Below, in pieces: positions 24,016 through 32,419 of a stretch of 45,562 nt of DNA (its first letter is position 1; every line of letters begins with the position of its first letter). The stretch is from Phycicoccus flavus. GTDB lineage: Bacteria > Actinomycetota > Actinomycetes > Actinomycetales > Dermatophilaceae. Location: positions 1 through 45,562 of the forward strand of contig NZ_SAYU02000031.1 in assembly GCF_004025965.2 (NCBI RefSeq), in the 5' to 3' direction. The notes beneath the pieces are model-generated. The model worked only from the letters and a program-made list of their open reading frames with translations, ran no database searches and was not told the origin of the DNA. Position numbers and translations under genes: made by a program.

Positions 24016-25581
24016 ATGTCCCACCGCATCCTCACCGGAACCGCCGTGACCGTCGCCGTGGCCGCCGCCCTGGCCGGCGGTGTCGCCCCCGGCGCCTCGG
24101 CCGGGTCCGACCCCTCCCCCCGCGCCGACGAGCAGCGCGCCGCCGGCGCCACCGCGCGCGCCCTCGGCCTGGGCGCCGACCAGTCCCTGACGGTCCGCAG
24201 CGTCGTCACGGACGCCGACGGCACCCGGCACGTCCACTACGACCGCACCCTCGACGGGATGCCGGTCGTCGGCGGTGACCTCGTCCTCGCCAAGCGCCCC
24301 GACGGCTCGGTCGGCGACCAGCACTGGGCCGCGGCCAAGGACGTCGCCCCGGCCGCCGAGCGCGCCACGCTCGCCCGCTCGGTCGCCGAGGCCACCGCCC
24401 GCTCGGGCGCCGGCTACCGCGTCGAGAGGACCTCCAGCGACCTCGTCGTCTACGCCGCCCAGGGCGCCCCGCGCCTCGCCTGGCAGGTGACGACCGAGGG
24501 CGTGCGCGCCAGCCAGACCCCGAGCCGGCTGAAGACCTGGGTCGACGCCCGCAGCGGCACGGTGCTCGGCTCGGCCGAGACGATCGTCGAGGGCACCGGC
24601 AACACCCAGTACTCGGGCACGGTCACGCTCAGCACGATCACCGGTACCGGCGGTTACCGGCTGCGCGACACCGTCGGCAACCACACGACCGACCTGAACG
24701 GCGCGACGTCCGGCACCGGCACCGAGTTCACCGACGCCGACGACGTCTGGGGCAACGGCACCACCTCCAGCCGCCAGACCGCGGGCGCCGACGCCCAGTG
24801 GGGCGCCCAGGAGACCTACGCCTACTACAACGACGTCCAGGGCCGGAAGGGCATCTGGGACACCGGGGTCGGCGCGCGCAGCCGCGTCCACTACGGCAAC
24901 GCGTACAACAACGCGTTCTGGGACGGCACCCAGATGACCTACGGCGACGGTGCGGGCAACGCCAAGCCGCTGACCTCCATCGACGTCGCCGGCCACGAGA
25001 TGAGCCACGGCGTCACCGAGAACACCGCGGGCCTGAACTACCGCGGCGAGTCCGGCGGTCTCAACGAGGCGACCTCGGACATCTTCGGCACCGCCGTCGA
25101 GTTCCACGCGGGCTCCGCGGCCGACCCGGGCGACTACCTCATCGGCGAGAAGATCGACATCAACGGCAACGGCACCCCGCTGCGCTACATGGACCGGCCG
25201 AGCAGGGACGGCCGCAGCGCCGACTGCTGGAGCAAGCAGGTCGGCCGGCTCGACGTCCACTACTCCTCGGGCCCGCTCAACCACTGGTTCTACCTCGTGT
25301 CCGAGGGCAGCGGCGCCAAGACGGTGAACGGCGTCGCCTACAACAGCCCCACGTGCAACGGCTCGTCGATGAGCGGCGTCGGGCACTCGGTGGCCGAGAA
25401 GGTCTGGTACCGGACGCTGAGCACCAAGCTCGTGTCGACGAGCACCTACAAGTCCGCCCGGGACGGCGCCATCGCCTCGGCCAAGGAGCTGTACGGCACC
25501 GGCAGCGCCGAGTGCGCCGCCGTCCGGAACGGCTTCGACGCCATCGCGGTCCCCGCGGGCACGCAGACCTGCACCACCTGA
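24016..25581 (+). CDS. Secreted M4 (thermolysin-type) metallopeptidase
   Basis: 521 residues. Signal peptide ILTGTAVTVAVAAALAGGVAPGASA, propeptide (about 30-195), then the M4 domain with HEMSH (His327, His331), Glu351 in GGLNEATSD and catalytic His415 in HYSSGPLN. Much of the catalytic half is identical, block by block, to the upstream gene, for example GEKIDINGNGTPLRYMD and SEGSGAKTVNGV. It is a tandem duplicate that ends at TCTT after the M4 domain. AGGAGAG lies nine bases before the ATG. It degrades extracellular proteins after self-processing. The 160 bases upstream, including the G10-C19 tract, hold no gene. Confidence 0.94.
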   Translation: MSHRILTGTAVTVAVAAALAGGVAPGASAGSDPSPRADEQRAAGATARALGLGADQSLTVRSVVTDADGTRHVHYDRTLDGMPVVGGDLVLAKRPDGSVGDQHWAAAKDVAPAAERATLARSVAEATARSGAGYRVERTSSDLVVYAAQGAPRLAWQVTTEGVRASQTPSRLKTWVDARSGTVLGSAETIVEGTGNTQYSGTVTLSTITGTGGYRLRDTVGNHTTDLNGATSGTGTEFTDADDVWGNGTTSSRQTAGADAQWGAQETYAYYNDVQGRKGIWDTGVGARSRVHYGNAYNNAFWDGTQMTYGDGAGNAKPLTSIDVAGHEMSHGVTENTAGLNYRGESGGLNEATSDIFGTAVEFHAGSAADPGDYLIGEKIDINGNGTPLRYMDRPSRDGRSADCWSKQVGRLDVHYSSGPLNHWFYLVSEGSGAKTVNGVAYNSPTCNGSSMSGVGHSVAEKVWYRTLSTKLVSTSTYKSARDGAIASAKELYGTGSAECAAVRNGFDAIAVPAGTQTCTT

Positions 25582-25617
25582 GGTCACGCCTCCGGGGCCC
25601 AGGCCCGCAGGAGGGGC

Positions 25618-25652
25618 GAGGGCGCGTCACCGGTCACCGGTGGCGCGCCCTC
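25618..25652. terminator. Long hairpin after second M4 gene
   Basis: GAGGGCGCGTCACCGG (25618-25633) pairs along its whole length with 25637-25652, with one G-T pair, leaving a loop of three bases. This 16-bp stem is 37 bases after the peptidase stop and ends that transcript before sucC. The rest of the 281-base spacer to sucC has a promoter near 25813 and nothing else I can name. Confidence 0.7.
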
Positions 25653-25812
25653 GGCGTGTGCCGGCCGGGCGCCCTCCGGGGGCTGTCCGGTCCCGGTGGG
25701 GCGGCCCGGGGGATCGCGGATCGGGCCACCGGTGGGCGGCCCGGACCGACCGCTCGCGGGTGCGATCCCTCCCTCGTCCGCCTCCGGTGACGACCCGCAC
25801 ACCGGACGCCGA

Positions 25813-25818
25813 TAGTGT
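25813..25818 (+). promoter_or_regulatory. -10 box of the sucCD operon
   Basis: TAGTGT in the context CGATAGTGTGCGG fits an actinobacterial -10. TGACGA at 25788-25793 is a possible -35, with a longish 19-base spacer. The sucC start is 45 bases downstream. Confidence 0.45.
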
Positions 25819-25862
25819 GCGGAGCAGCCCACCTTTCGCCGACAGTGAGGACGGATCGCCTC

Positions 25863-27041
25863 GTGGACCTCTTCGAGTACCAGGCCCGTGACATGTTCGA
25901 GAAGCACGGGGTGCCCGTGCTCGCCGGGGCCGTCGCGACGACCCCCGAGGAGGCGAAGGAGGCCGCCGAGCGGGTGGGGACGGCCAGCGGTGGGGTCACC
26001 GTCGTCAAGGCCCAGGTGAAGACCGGGGGCCGCGGCAAGGCCGGCGGCGTCAAGGTCGCGAAGACCGCCGACGAGGCGCAGGAGCACGCCCGGGCGATCC
26101 TCGGCATGGACATCAAGGGCCACACCGTCCACCGCGTCATGGTGGCCCAGGGCGCGCAGATCGCCGAGGAGTACTACTTCTCGATCCTCCTGGACCGCGC
26201 CGAGCGCCGCTACCTCGCGATGTGCAGCGTCGAGGGCGGGGTGGAGATCGAGCAGCTGGCCGTCGAGCGGCCCGAGGCACTCGCCCGTGTCGCCGTCGAC
26301 CCGAACACCGGCATCGACGACGCCAAGGCCCGCGAGATCGTCGAGGCCGCCGGCTTCGACGCCGACACCGCCGCCAAGGTCGAGCCGGTCATCAAGTCCC
26401 TCTGGACGGCCTACCAGGAGGAGGACGCGACGCTCGTCGAGGTCAACCCGCTGGTGAAGACCGAGGCCGGCGACATCGTGGCCCTCGACGGCAAGGTCTC
26501 CCTCGACGCCAACGCCGACTTCCGCCACCAGGACCACGGGGCCCTCGAGGACACCGCCGCCACCGACCCGCTGGAGGCCAAGGCCAAGGAGAAGGGCCTC
26601 AACTACGTCAAGCTCGACGGCTCGGTCGGCATCATCGGCAACGGCGCCGGCCTCGTCATGAGCACCCTCGACGTCGTCGCGTACGCCGGCGAGGAGTTCG
26701 GCGGCCAGAAGCCCGCGAACTTCCTCGACATCGGCGGCGGCGCCTCGGCCGAGGTCATGGCCGACGGGCTCGACGTCATCCTCAACGACCCGCAGGTCAA
26801 GTCGGTGTTCGTCAACGTCTTCGGCGGCATCACCGCCTGCGACGCGGTCGCCAACGGCATCGTCGGCGCGCTGGACACCCTCGGTGACGAGGCGAGCAAG
26901 CCGCTCGTCGTGCGGCTCGACGGCAACAACGTCGAGGAGGGCCGGCGGATCCTCGCCGAGCGGGACCACCCCCTCGTCACCGTCGAGGCGACAATGGACG
27001 GCGCCGCGCGCCGGGCCGCCGAGCTGGCCTCCCAGAACTGA
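25863..27041 (+). CDS. sucC: Succinyl-CoA synthetase beta subunit
   Basis: 392 residues from GTG 25863 ([19 protein letters not shown], the standard N-terminus). ATP-grasp domain first, with [16 protein letters not shown] nucleotide-binding loop and EVNPLV metal site, then the C-terminal CoA-ligase-type domain with [21 protein letters not shown] and NVFGGIT. With SucD it interconverts succinyl-CoA and succinate with ATP or GTP formation in the TCA cycle. sucD follows after 35 bases in the same operon. The frame extends upstream, but no family similarity does. Confidence 0.97.
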   Translation: MDLFEYQARDMFEKHGVPVLAGAVATTPEEAKEAAERVGTASGGVTVVKAQVKTGGRGKAGGVKVAKTADEAQEHARAILGMDIKGHTVHRVMVAQGAQIAEEYYFSILLDRAERRYLAMCSVEGGVEIEQLAVERPEALARVAVDPNTGIDDAKAREIVEAAGFDADTAAKVEPVIKSLWTAYQEEDATLVEVNPLVKTEAGDIVALDGKVSLDANADFRHQDHGALEDTAATDPLEAKAKEKGLNYVKLDGSVGIIGNGAGLVMSTLDVVAYAGEEFGGQKPANFLDIGGGASAEVMADGLDVILNDPQVKSVFVNVFGGITACDAVANGIVGALDTLGDEASKPLVVRLDGNNVEEGRRILAERDHPLVTVEATMDGAARRAAELASQN

Positions 27042-27076
27042 CCGACGACAGCGACGAGAGAGCAGGAACGACACCC

Positions 27077-27973
27077 ATGGCCATCTTCCTCACCGCGGAC
27101 TCCAAGGTCATCGTCCAGGGCATGACCGGTTCCGAGGGCATGAAGCACACCCAGCGGATGCTCCGCTCGGGCACCGCCGTCGTCGGCGGGGTCAACCCGC
27201 GCAAGGCGGGCACCGAGGTCGAGTTCGAGGACGGCGTCACCGTCCCCGTCTTCGGCAGCGTCTCCGAGGCGATGGAGGCGACCGGCGCCGACGTCTCGGT
27301 CGTCTTCGTCCCGGCCGCGTTCACCAAGGCCGCCGCCATGGAGGCGATCGACGCGGGCATCCCCCTCTGCGTCGTCATCACCGAGGGCGTCGCCGTCAAG
27401 GACACCGCCGAGTTCTACAACTACGCGAAGGACAAGGGCGGCACCCGGATCGTCGGCCCGAACTGTCCGGGCCTCATCAGCCCCGGCGCCTCGAACGCCG
27501 GCATCATCCCCGCCGACATCGCCGAGGGCGGGCGCATCGGCCTGGTCTCGAAGTCCGGCACGCTGACCTACCAGATGATGTACGAGCTGCGGGACTTCGG
27601 CTTCTCCTCCGCCGTCGGCATCGGCGGCGACCCGGTCATCGGGACGACGCACATCGACTGTCTCGAGGCCTTCCAGAACGACCCCGACACCGACGCCATC
27701 GTCATGATCGGCGAGATCGGCGGCGACGCCGAGGAGCGCGCCGCCGCCTACATCAAGGACCACGTGACCAAGCCGGTCGTCGGCTACGTCGCCGGGTTCA
27801 CCGCCCCGGAGGGCAAGACGATGGGCCACGCCGGCGCCATCGTGTCCGGCTCGTCGGGCACGGCGGCCGCGAAGAAGGAGGCCCTCGAGGCCGCCGGAGT
27901 CAAGGTCGGCAAGACCCCGTCCGAGACCGCCGACCTCATGCGCGAGATCATGCGCTCCCTCTCCTCCTCCTGA
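27077..27973 (+). CDS. sucD: Succinyl-CoA synthetase alpha subunit
   Basis: 298 residues. N-terminal CoA-binding Rossmann domain ([28 protein letters not shown]), then the ligase domain with [20 protein letters not shown] and GHAGAIVSG, whose His251 is the phosphorylated active-site residue. Forms the enzyme with SucC. GAGAGCAGG precedes the ATG. Its stop codon is the first element of a palindromic repeat region that separates it from convergent genes. Confidence 0.97.
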   Translation: MAIFLTADSKVIVQGMTGSEGMKHTQRMLRSGTAVVGGVNPRKAGTEVEFEDGVTVPVFGSVSEAMEATGADVSVVFVPAAFTKAAAMEAIDAGIPLCVVITEGVAVKDTAEFYNYAKDKGGTRIVGPNCPGLISPGASNAGIIPADIAEGGRIGLVSKSGTLTYQMMYELRDFGFSSAVGIGGDPVIGTTHIDCLEAFQNDPDTDAIVMIGEIGGDAEERAAAYIKDHVTKPVVGYVAGFTAPEGKTMGHAGAIVSGSSGTAAAKKEALEAAGVKVGKTPSETADLMREIMRSLSSS

Positions 27974-27986
27974 CCCCCACCCCGGC

Positions 27987-28015
27987 GGACATTTCGGGGT
28001 GACCCCGAAATGTCC
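27987..28015. repeat. Palindromic stop-codon repeat, copy 1
   Basis: A perfect palindrome of two 14-base arms, GGACATTTCGGGGT and its complement, around one central base. It lies 11 bases after the sucD stop. The stretch from the stop (TGACCCCCACCCC) through the palindrome recurs after purH. It can fold as a 13-bp hairpin with a TGA loop and probably terminates transcription. Confidence 0.8.
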
Positions 28016-28050
28016 TCCGGACCCCGGTTCGTAAGGGGGGGTCCGGAGGA
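28013..28050. terminator. Second hairpin overlapping the palindromic repeat
   Basis: TCCTCCGGACCCC (28013-28025) pairs with GGGGTCCGGAGGA (28038-28050): 13 bp with a loop containing GGTTCGTAA. Its first three bases are the last three of the palindrome, so the hairpins exclude each other at the base. A degraded repeat copy (GGACGTTCCGGGGTGTC) begins at 28048. Confidence 0.65.
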
Positions 28051-28096
28051 CGTTCCGGGGTGTCGGGCGTCCGTGTGGGCGCCCGCTCGTCGGCGG

Positions 28097-28981
28097 TCAG
28101 TCCCCGTTGACCATCACCAGCCAGGTGCCGTCGCCGGCGATCAGCACCCGGTAGCCCGGGTACGTGCCTTCGGCCTTGGCGGTCTCGAGGCTGCGCTCGT
28201 CCAGGAGCCCGAGGTCGACCAGGCGCTGCCACTCCGCGTCGGTGCGCGGGGTCCGCGGCCACTCCGTGCCGAACTCGTTCTGCTCGGACGGCATGGCCAG
28301 GACGAGGGTGAGGGCGCGGTAGCGCGCTTCGCTCCCCGGCAGCGCGAAGGCGTCCGTCACCGGGCCGCCGGAGTGGTCGAGCACGGTGTCGTCCCGCGTC
28401 GCCAGTTCGGTCAGCCCGCGTGCGTCGCAGGCCACGGCGAGGTCCATGAGACGGCGCGCCGTCGCGAGGGCGGCGGCCGTCGCGTCGCCGGCGACCACGT
28501 CACCGCGGACGGCCCCGCACTCCGGCGGGACGACCGGCGCAGGGGGCGCCGTGACCGACGGCTGCGGCTCCGGCTCCGGCGGGGCCACGACCACGGCGGT
28601 CGGGGTCGGGGACGGCGTGGGTGTCGCCGGCGCGGTCGGCGTCGGCCTCGGGCGCTTGGTCGCGCGCCGTGTCGGGGTGGACGTGGCCGTCACGCTGGGG
28701 CTCGGCGTGGCGCTCGTGGGCACCGGTGCCGTCGACGTCCCGGCCGGGACCGGCTCGAGGGCCTCGGGGCGCCCGAGGTTCAGGAACCCGAGGGCGGCGA
28801 CGGCGAGGACGACGGCCGCGGTGGCCAGCGTCGTCCACAGCATGCGGCGCCGCCGCGCGGCGCCGCCGGAGGCTCGCACGTCCTCGGGCTGCGACAGGTC
28901 GAGGGACTCGACGTCCCGGGCGAGGGTCATGAGGGCGTCGCGGACGAGCATGTCGTCGCGGTTCAGAGGCTCATCGGCCAT
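28097..28981 (-). CDS. Bitopic membrane protein paired with SigE-type sigma factor (cassette 2)
   Basis: 294 residues from the ATG at 28981, which has AAGGAG upstream. The cytoplasmic N-terminus (1-45) ends in a basic stop-transfer patch (AARRRR), one helix follows (about 47-68), then a long Pro/Thr/Ser-rich spacer (about 80-165) and an extracytoplasmic C-terminal domain (CGAVRGD to MVNGD) without a family I know. The start overlaps the end of the sigma factor gene by 11 bases, the usual arrangement for a regulator of its partner sigma factor. No ZAS-type anti-sigma motif (HX3CX2C) is present. The N-terminal layout matches the protein at 29601-30467. Confidence 0.78.
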   Translation of the reverse strand: MADEPLNRDDMLVRDALMTLARDVESLDLSQPEDVRASGGAARRRRMLWTTLATAAVVLAVAALGFLNLGRPEALEPVPAGTSTAPVPTSATPSPSVTATSTPTRRATKRPRPTPTAPATPTPSPTPTAVVVAPPEPEPQPSVTAPPAPVVPPECGAVRGDVVAGDATAAALATARRLMDLAVACDARGLTELATRDDTVLDHSGGPVTDAFALPGSEARYRALTLVLAMPSEQNEFGTEWPRTPRTDAEWQRLVDLGLLDERSLETAKAEGTYPGYRVLIAGDGTWLVMVNGD

Positions 28982-29516
28982 GGCGGGTCTCCTTCCCGTG
29001 CAGGTCACGGGGTCCGGGGTCTTCGAGGTGGTCGTCGTCGGGCCGTAGCAGTGCGGCGAGCTGCGCCCGGCCGCGGTGCAGCCGGGCCTTGACGGTGCCG
29101 ACCGGGGTGTCGGTCTCGGCGGCGATCTGCTCGACGCCGAGGTCCGCGAGGTAGTGCAGCGCGAGGGCCTCCCGGGTGGGTGCGCCCAGCCGGGAGAGCG
29201 CCTCGAGGACGGCCACCCGGTCCGGGGACGGTCCGGGGGTGTGCCGGGCCGCCCCGTGCCGGGTGTAGGCCCGGTCCTGCGCCTTGCCGCGGCGCCACTG
29301 GCTCACCGCCAGCCGCCGGGCCACCGTGCGCACCCACGCCAGCGGGTCCTGCGCGCCGGAGACCGTCGGCCAGTCCCGCCAGGCCCGGGCGTAGGCCTCC
29401 TGCGTGCTGTCCTGGGCCAGGGTCAGGTCCCCCGTCGTGGCATACACGAGATGGACCACCCGTTCCACCGTCGCCCGGTAGAAGGCGTCGAAGTCCCTCG
29501 CTGCGTCATCGTCCAT
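28971..29516 (-). CDS. SigE-family ECF RNA polymerase sigma factor (cassette 2)
   Basis: 181 residues from ATG 29516 with GGAGGGG upstream. Region 2 is FDAFYRATVERVVHLVYATTGDLTLAQDSTQEAYARAWRDW, and the -10 recognition part is WVRTVARRLAVSQWRR. Region 4 is VGTVKARLHRGRAQLAALL, the helix-turn-helix that reads the -35. It closely resembles the sigma factor at 30454-31014, a tandem paralogue. Upstream, GCAACC-N17-CGTC (minus strand 29574-29548) is an ECF-type promoter, so autoregulation is likely. Confidence 0.9.
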   Translation of the reverse strand: MDDDAARDFDAFYRATVERVVHLVYATTGDLTLAQDSTQEAYARAWRDWPTVSGAQDPLAWVRTVARRLAVSQWRRGKAQDRAYTRHGAARHTPGPSPDRVAVLEALSRLGAPTREALALHYLADLGVEQIAAETDTPVGTVKARLHRGRAQLAALLRPDDDHLEDPGPRDLHGKETRHGR

Positions 29517-29547
29517 GTCCCCTCCGTCTCGTCGTCTCACGATGCCG

Positions 29548-29574
29548 GACGCACACCACCCCCGCCGGGGTTGC
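29548..29574 (-). promoter_or_regulatory. ECF-type promoter upstream of sigma factor 2
   Basis: On the minus strand GCAACC (complement of 29569-29574) and CGTC (complement of 29548-29551) are 17 bases apart, 32 bases before the sigma start. AAC-containing -35 plus CGTC -10 is the classical ECF promoter form. The first sigma gene has the same pair. Confidence 0.6.
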
Positions 29575-29600
29575 GTCGGTTCCGCGACCGGTCCGGGACC

Positions 29601-30467
29601 TCAGAAGGTGAAGTACGGGAAGCCCGAGAACTCGGACCGGCCGGGCTCGAGCACGACCAGCGTGTCGGCGCCGGCGCTGGGGTCGAGGTAGGACGAGGAC
29701 ATCCCGAGCTGCAGCCGCGTCCCGTTCTCGAAGGTGAGCCGGTAGACCGTCGAGGAGGCGTCCGGTGCCACCCGGTCCGGGAACTCCCGCTGAAAGGCGG
29801 CGACCGGGTCGCCGACGCCGAGGCCGTGGAGCCGGGCGGTGGTCGGCGGTAACAAGACGTCGAGGACCCCGGCCCCGGACGTGCCCCGGCGCTCGGAGTC
29901 GATGAGGCCGATGATCCCGGAGCCGGCGCCCTGCTGGGTGATCTGCGAGTCCGCGCCGTCCTGCACGAGGGCGTCGACACGCACCTGGCCGTCGACGAAT
30001 CTCCGCTGCTCGATCCGGACGCTGCCGTCGGGGTAGTCGCGGCGGATCGTCGCGCGCACCTGGGCGGGGGTCATCCCCACCCGGAACGGGCCGACCGAGC
30101 CGTCCTCGCCGATGACGTCGGTGTCCGTCGTCGTGGGGGTCCGGCGGGGCGAGGCGGAGGAGGACGGGCCGGGCAGCGAGGTGCGCGACGCGGTCGCGCT
30201 GACGGTCGGGCCCGGGGTCGCGGGGGAGGGGTCCGGTGCGTCGCCGCCGCGGAGCAGGCCGTACCCCAGCCCGCCGAGCACCAGGACGAGCACGGCGGCG
30301 ACGAGTGCGCGCCCGCGGGTCCGGCCCCTGCGCCGCCGGTCGCCGACCGCGCGGACGGCCGAGGGCCGGTCGAGCACGGCGGAGTCGGCCTCGGCAAGGG
30401 TGTCGGTCAGGGCGTCGCGCAGGGCGTCGTCGTGGGCGCGGGTCCACCCCTGGTCAACGGATGCCAC
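29601..30467 (-). CDS. Bitopic membrane protein paired with SigE-type sigma factor (cassette 1)
   Basis: 288 residues from GTG 30467 with GAGGAGGGA upstream. Cytoplasmic N-terminus (1-50, with HDDALRDAL and GDRRRRGRTRGR before the membrane), one helix (about 54-72), a Ser/Thr/Pro spacer (about 76-115) and a C-terminal domain (SVGPFRVGMTPAQVRATIR to FSGFPYFTF). The GMT..QV start recalls small extracytoplasmic domains seen in other actinobacterial membrane proteins, but I cannot name it. The start overlaps the sigma stop by 14 bases. The C-terminal domain differs from its paralogue, so the two cassettes may sense different signals. Confidence 0.78.
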   Translation of the reverse strand: MASVDQGWTRAHDDALRDALTDTLAEADSAVLDRPSAVRAVGDRRRRGRTRGRALVAAVLVLVLGGLGYGLLRGGDAPDPSPATPGPTVSATASRTSLPGPSSSASPRRTPTTTDTDVIGEDGSVGPFRVGMTPAQVRATIRRDYPDGSVRIEQRRFVDGQVRVDALVQDGADSQITQQGAGSGIIGLIDSERRGTSGAGVLDVLLPPTTARLHGLGVGDPVAAFQREFPDRVAPDASSTVYRLTFENGTRLQLGMSSSYLDPSAGADTLVVLEPGRSEFSGFPYFTF

Positions 30468-31014
30468 GGGATCCCTCCTCGCGCGTCGGGTCGTCAGTGC
30501 GTCGGTCGGTGAGGTCGGGTCGGTCTGTGGCCAGCAGGGGCCTGAGCCGCTGCCGGCCGCGGTGCAGCCGCGCCTTGACGGTGCCGACGGGCGAGCCGGT
30601 CTCCTCGGCGATGCGGTCGACCGACAGGTCGCCGACGTAGAAGAGGACCATCGCCTCGCGGATCTCGTCCGGCAGGGCCCGCAGGGCGGCGACGACAGCG
30701 ACGTGGTCGGCGCCCGGCTCGCCGGCCGGCCCGGCACCCGCCTCGGGCACGGCCACCTGGCGGTGGGCCTCGGTCCGGTTGCGGGCGCGCCGCCACTCGC
30801 TGACCGCCGCGCGCCGGGCCACCGTGCGGACCCAGGACAGCGGGTCGGTGTAGGTGCGCACGCGCCCCCAGTCCGCCCAGGCGCGCGCGTACGCCTCCTG
30901 GGTGCTCTCCTGCGCGAGCGCCAGGTCGCCCGTCGTCGCGTGCACCAGCCGGACGACGCGGTGCGCCGTGCCGCGGTAGAACGCGTCGAACTCCCGCGTG
31001 CGGTCCTCCCCCAC
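30454..31014 (-). CDS. SigE-family ECF RNA polymerase sigma factor (cassette 1)
   Basis: 186 residues from GTG 31014 with GAGGGGG upstream. Region 2 EFDAFYRGTAHRVVRLVHATTGDLALAQESTQEAYARAWADW, then WVRTVARRAAVSEWRR, and region 4 DRIAEETGSPVGTVKARLHRGRQRL. It pairs with the membrane protein downstream by a 14-base overlap. First gene of a four-gene sigma-membrane-sigma-membrane run, divergent from the PerM-like gene. The open frame extends far upstream, but only this start has a ribosome site and family similarity. Confidence 0.9.
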   Translation of the reverse strand: MGEDRTREFDAFYRGTAHRVVRLVHATTGDLALAQESTQEAYARAWADWGRVRTYTDPLSWVRTVARRAAVSEWRRARNRTEAHRQVAVPEAGAGPAGEPGADHVAVVAALRALPDEIREAMVLFYVGDLSVDRIAEETGSPVGTVKARLHRGRQRLRPLLATDRPDLTDRRTDDPTREEGSRGIR

Positions 31015-31052
31015 CCGTCCCCCTCGTCGTCGGCTGTGCTCCCGTCCCTCCC

Positions 31053-31078
31053 GACGCCCGGCCAGGGTGCCAGGTTGC
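31053..31078 (-). promoter_or_regulatory. ECF-type promoter upstream of sigma factor 1
   Basis: Minus strand GCAACC (complement of 31073-31078) and CGTC (complement of 31053-31056) are separated by 16 bases and lie 39 bases before the sigma start. It also overlaps an interrupted inverted repeat, GGGTGC-N6-GCACCC (31065-31082). The likely user is one of the two sigma factors made here. Confidence 0.6.
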
Positions 31079-31174
31079 ACCCCGGCCATGGGGACGCGGG
31101 GACCGGTGTCGGTCAGGACGGGTGTCGGCGCGGCTCCGTCGCGGCGCGGCGGCCACGACGCACACTGGGGGACG

Positions 31175-32419
31175 ATGACCGTCGTCGACCGCCTGCTGTC
31201 CGCGCTGCCCGGCACCGAGGAGCCCGCCGGGGAGGCGCCGCCGCCCTGGGCTCCGGGGTGGCGCCGGTCGGCGGTCATCGGCGTGGCGACGGGGCTGGTG
31301 TCCGCACTCCTCGTCGTCGGTCCGGTGCTGCTGACGTGGCGCGCCGACCCCCTGGGCGGCTCGGCCACGGGCGACGCGCTGGCCGTCGGGTCCTCCCTCT
31401 GGCTGCTCGCCGGCGGGGCGCACCTCGTCGCCGGGACGGCGACGCTGGCCTTCACCCCGCTGCTCGCCTTCGGGGTCCTCGTCCTCGTGGCGCGCCTCGG
31501 CGCCCGCGAGGCCATGGTCTCGGTGAGCACCGAGGGCGGGATCTGGGGCGGGCTGCTGCCGCGTCCGCTGGCCGCGGCCGTCGGCGCCTGGTGGGGCGGG
31601 TACGTCCTCGTCGTGGCCGCCGGCTGGGTCCTCGCCGCCCGCGGCTCCTTCCCGCCGCTGGTGTGGACGCTCGCCCTCCCCGCGGTCCTCGTCCCCCTGC
31701 TCGGGACCGGCCTCGCGCTGCGGGCGGTCGCGGCCGACGACCCCGACGTGGTCGGCGCGCGGCTCACCCCGCGGCTGCCCGAGACGGTGCGCCGCGGCGT
31801 CGCGGCCGGGGTCGCCGGGGCCTGGGTGCTCGTCGCGGTCGGGGTCCTCGTCGTCCTCGGCGCCGTCGTCCTGGGCTGGCCGGCGGTGGCCGCCGTCGAC
31901 CACGACCTCGGGTCCTCGGGCGCCGGGACGTGGATGCTCGACGGGGTGCAGGTGGCCGCGCTGCCGAACCTGGCGGTGTGGGTCGTCTCGTTCCTCGCCG
32001 GACCCGGCTTCTCCGTCGTCGAGGGCGCCTCGGTGACGTGGAGCGGCGTCGAGAGCGGGCTGCTGCCGCTCGTCCCCGTCCTCGGCGCCCTGCCGCAGCC
32101 GCAGGAGTTCCCGGCGGCGGTCGGCGTCGTCGGCGTCCTCGTCCTGGCCGTCGTCGGCGGCTGGGTGGCCCGCCGCTCGCTGGGCTCGGTCGCGCGCCTC
32201 TCCCGGGTGCGGACCAAGCTCGCCGTCGCCCTCTCCGCCTGCGCCACGACCGCGGTCCTCGTCGGGCTCCTCGACGCCGTCGGCGGCGGGTCGCTCGGCC
32301 AGTTCCGCCTGTCCTCGGTCGGCGCGCCCGCCGCGCACCTGACCCTCGCGCTCTTCCTCACGCTGCTCGTCGGCGCCGTGCCGGTCGTCCTGCGCGACGC
32401 GTGGCGGCTGCGGCGGTGA
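31175..32419 (+). CDS. DUF6350 / PerM-like membrane protein
   Basis: 414 residues, nearly all hydrophobic, with about ten membrane helices between residues 30 and 410. The sequence SSLWLLAGGAHLVAG followed by a helix-rich repeat, and its place directly before purN, match the DUF6350/PerM family of actinobacteria. The M. tuberculosis member (PerM) affects cell division and persistence. ATG 31175 follows GGGGGACG. Its stop overlaps the purN GTG (GTGA), so the pair is co-translated. No enzymatic motif is seen. Confidence 0.85.
   Translation: MTVVDRLLSALPGTEEPAGEAPPPWAPGWRRSAVIGVATGLVSALLVVGPVLLTWRADPLGGSATGDALAVGSSLWLLAGGAHLVAGTATLAFTPLLAFGVLVLVARLGAREAMVSVSTEGGIWGGLLPRPLAAAVGAWWGGYVLVVAAGWVLAARGSFPPLVWTLALPAVLVPLLGTGLALRAVAADDPDVVGARLTPRLPETVRRGVAAGVAGAWVLVAVGVLVVLGAVVLGWPAVAAVDHDLGSSGAGTWMLDGVQVAALPNLAVWVVSFLAGPGFSVVEGASVTWSGVESGLLPLVPVLGALPQPQEFPAAVGVVGVLVLAVVGGWVARRSLGSVARLSRVRTKLAVALSACATTAVLVGLLDAVGGGSLGQFRLSSVGAPAAHLTLALFLTLLVGAVPVVLRDAWRLRR

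Noticed and set aside
28097-30467. Classical zinc-binding anti-sigma factors for the two sigma genes
   Set aside because: Neither membrane protein has the HX3CX2C motif or a recognisable ZAS domain, so an anti-sigma role is only an inference from gene overlap and topology.
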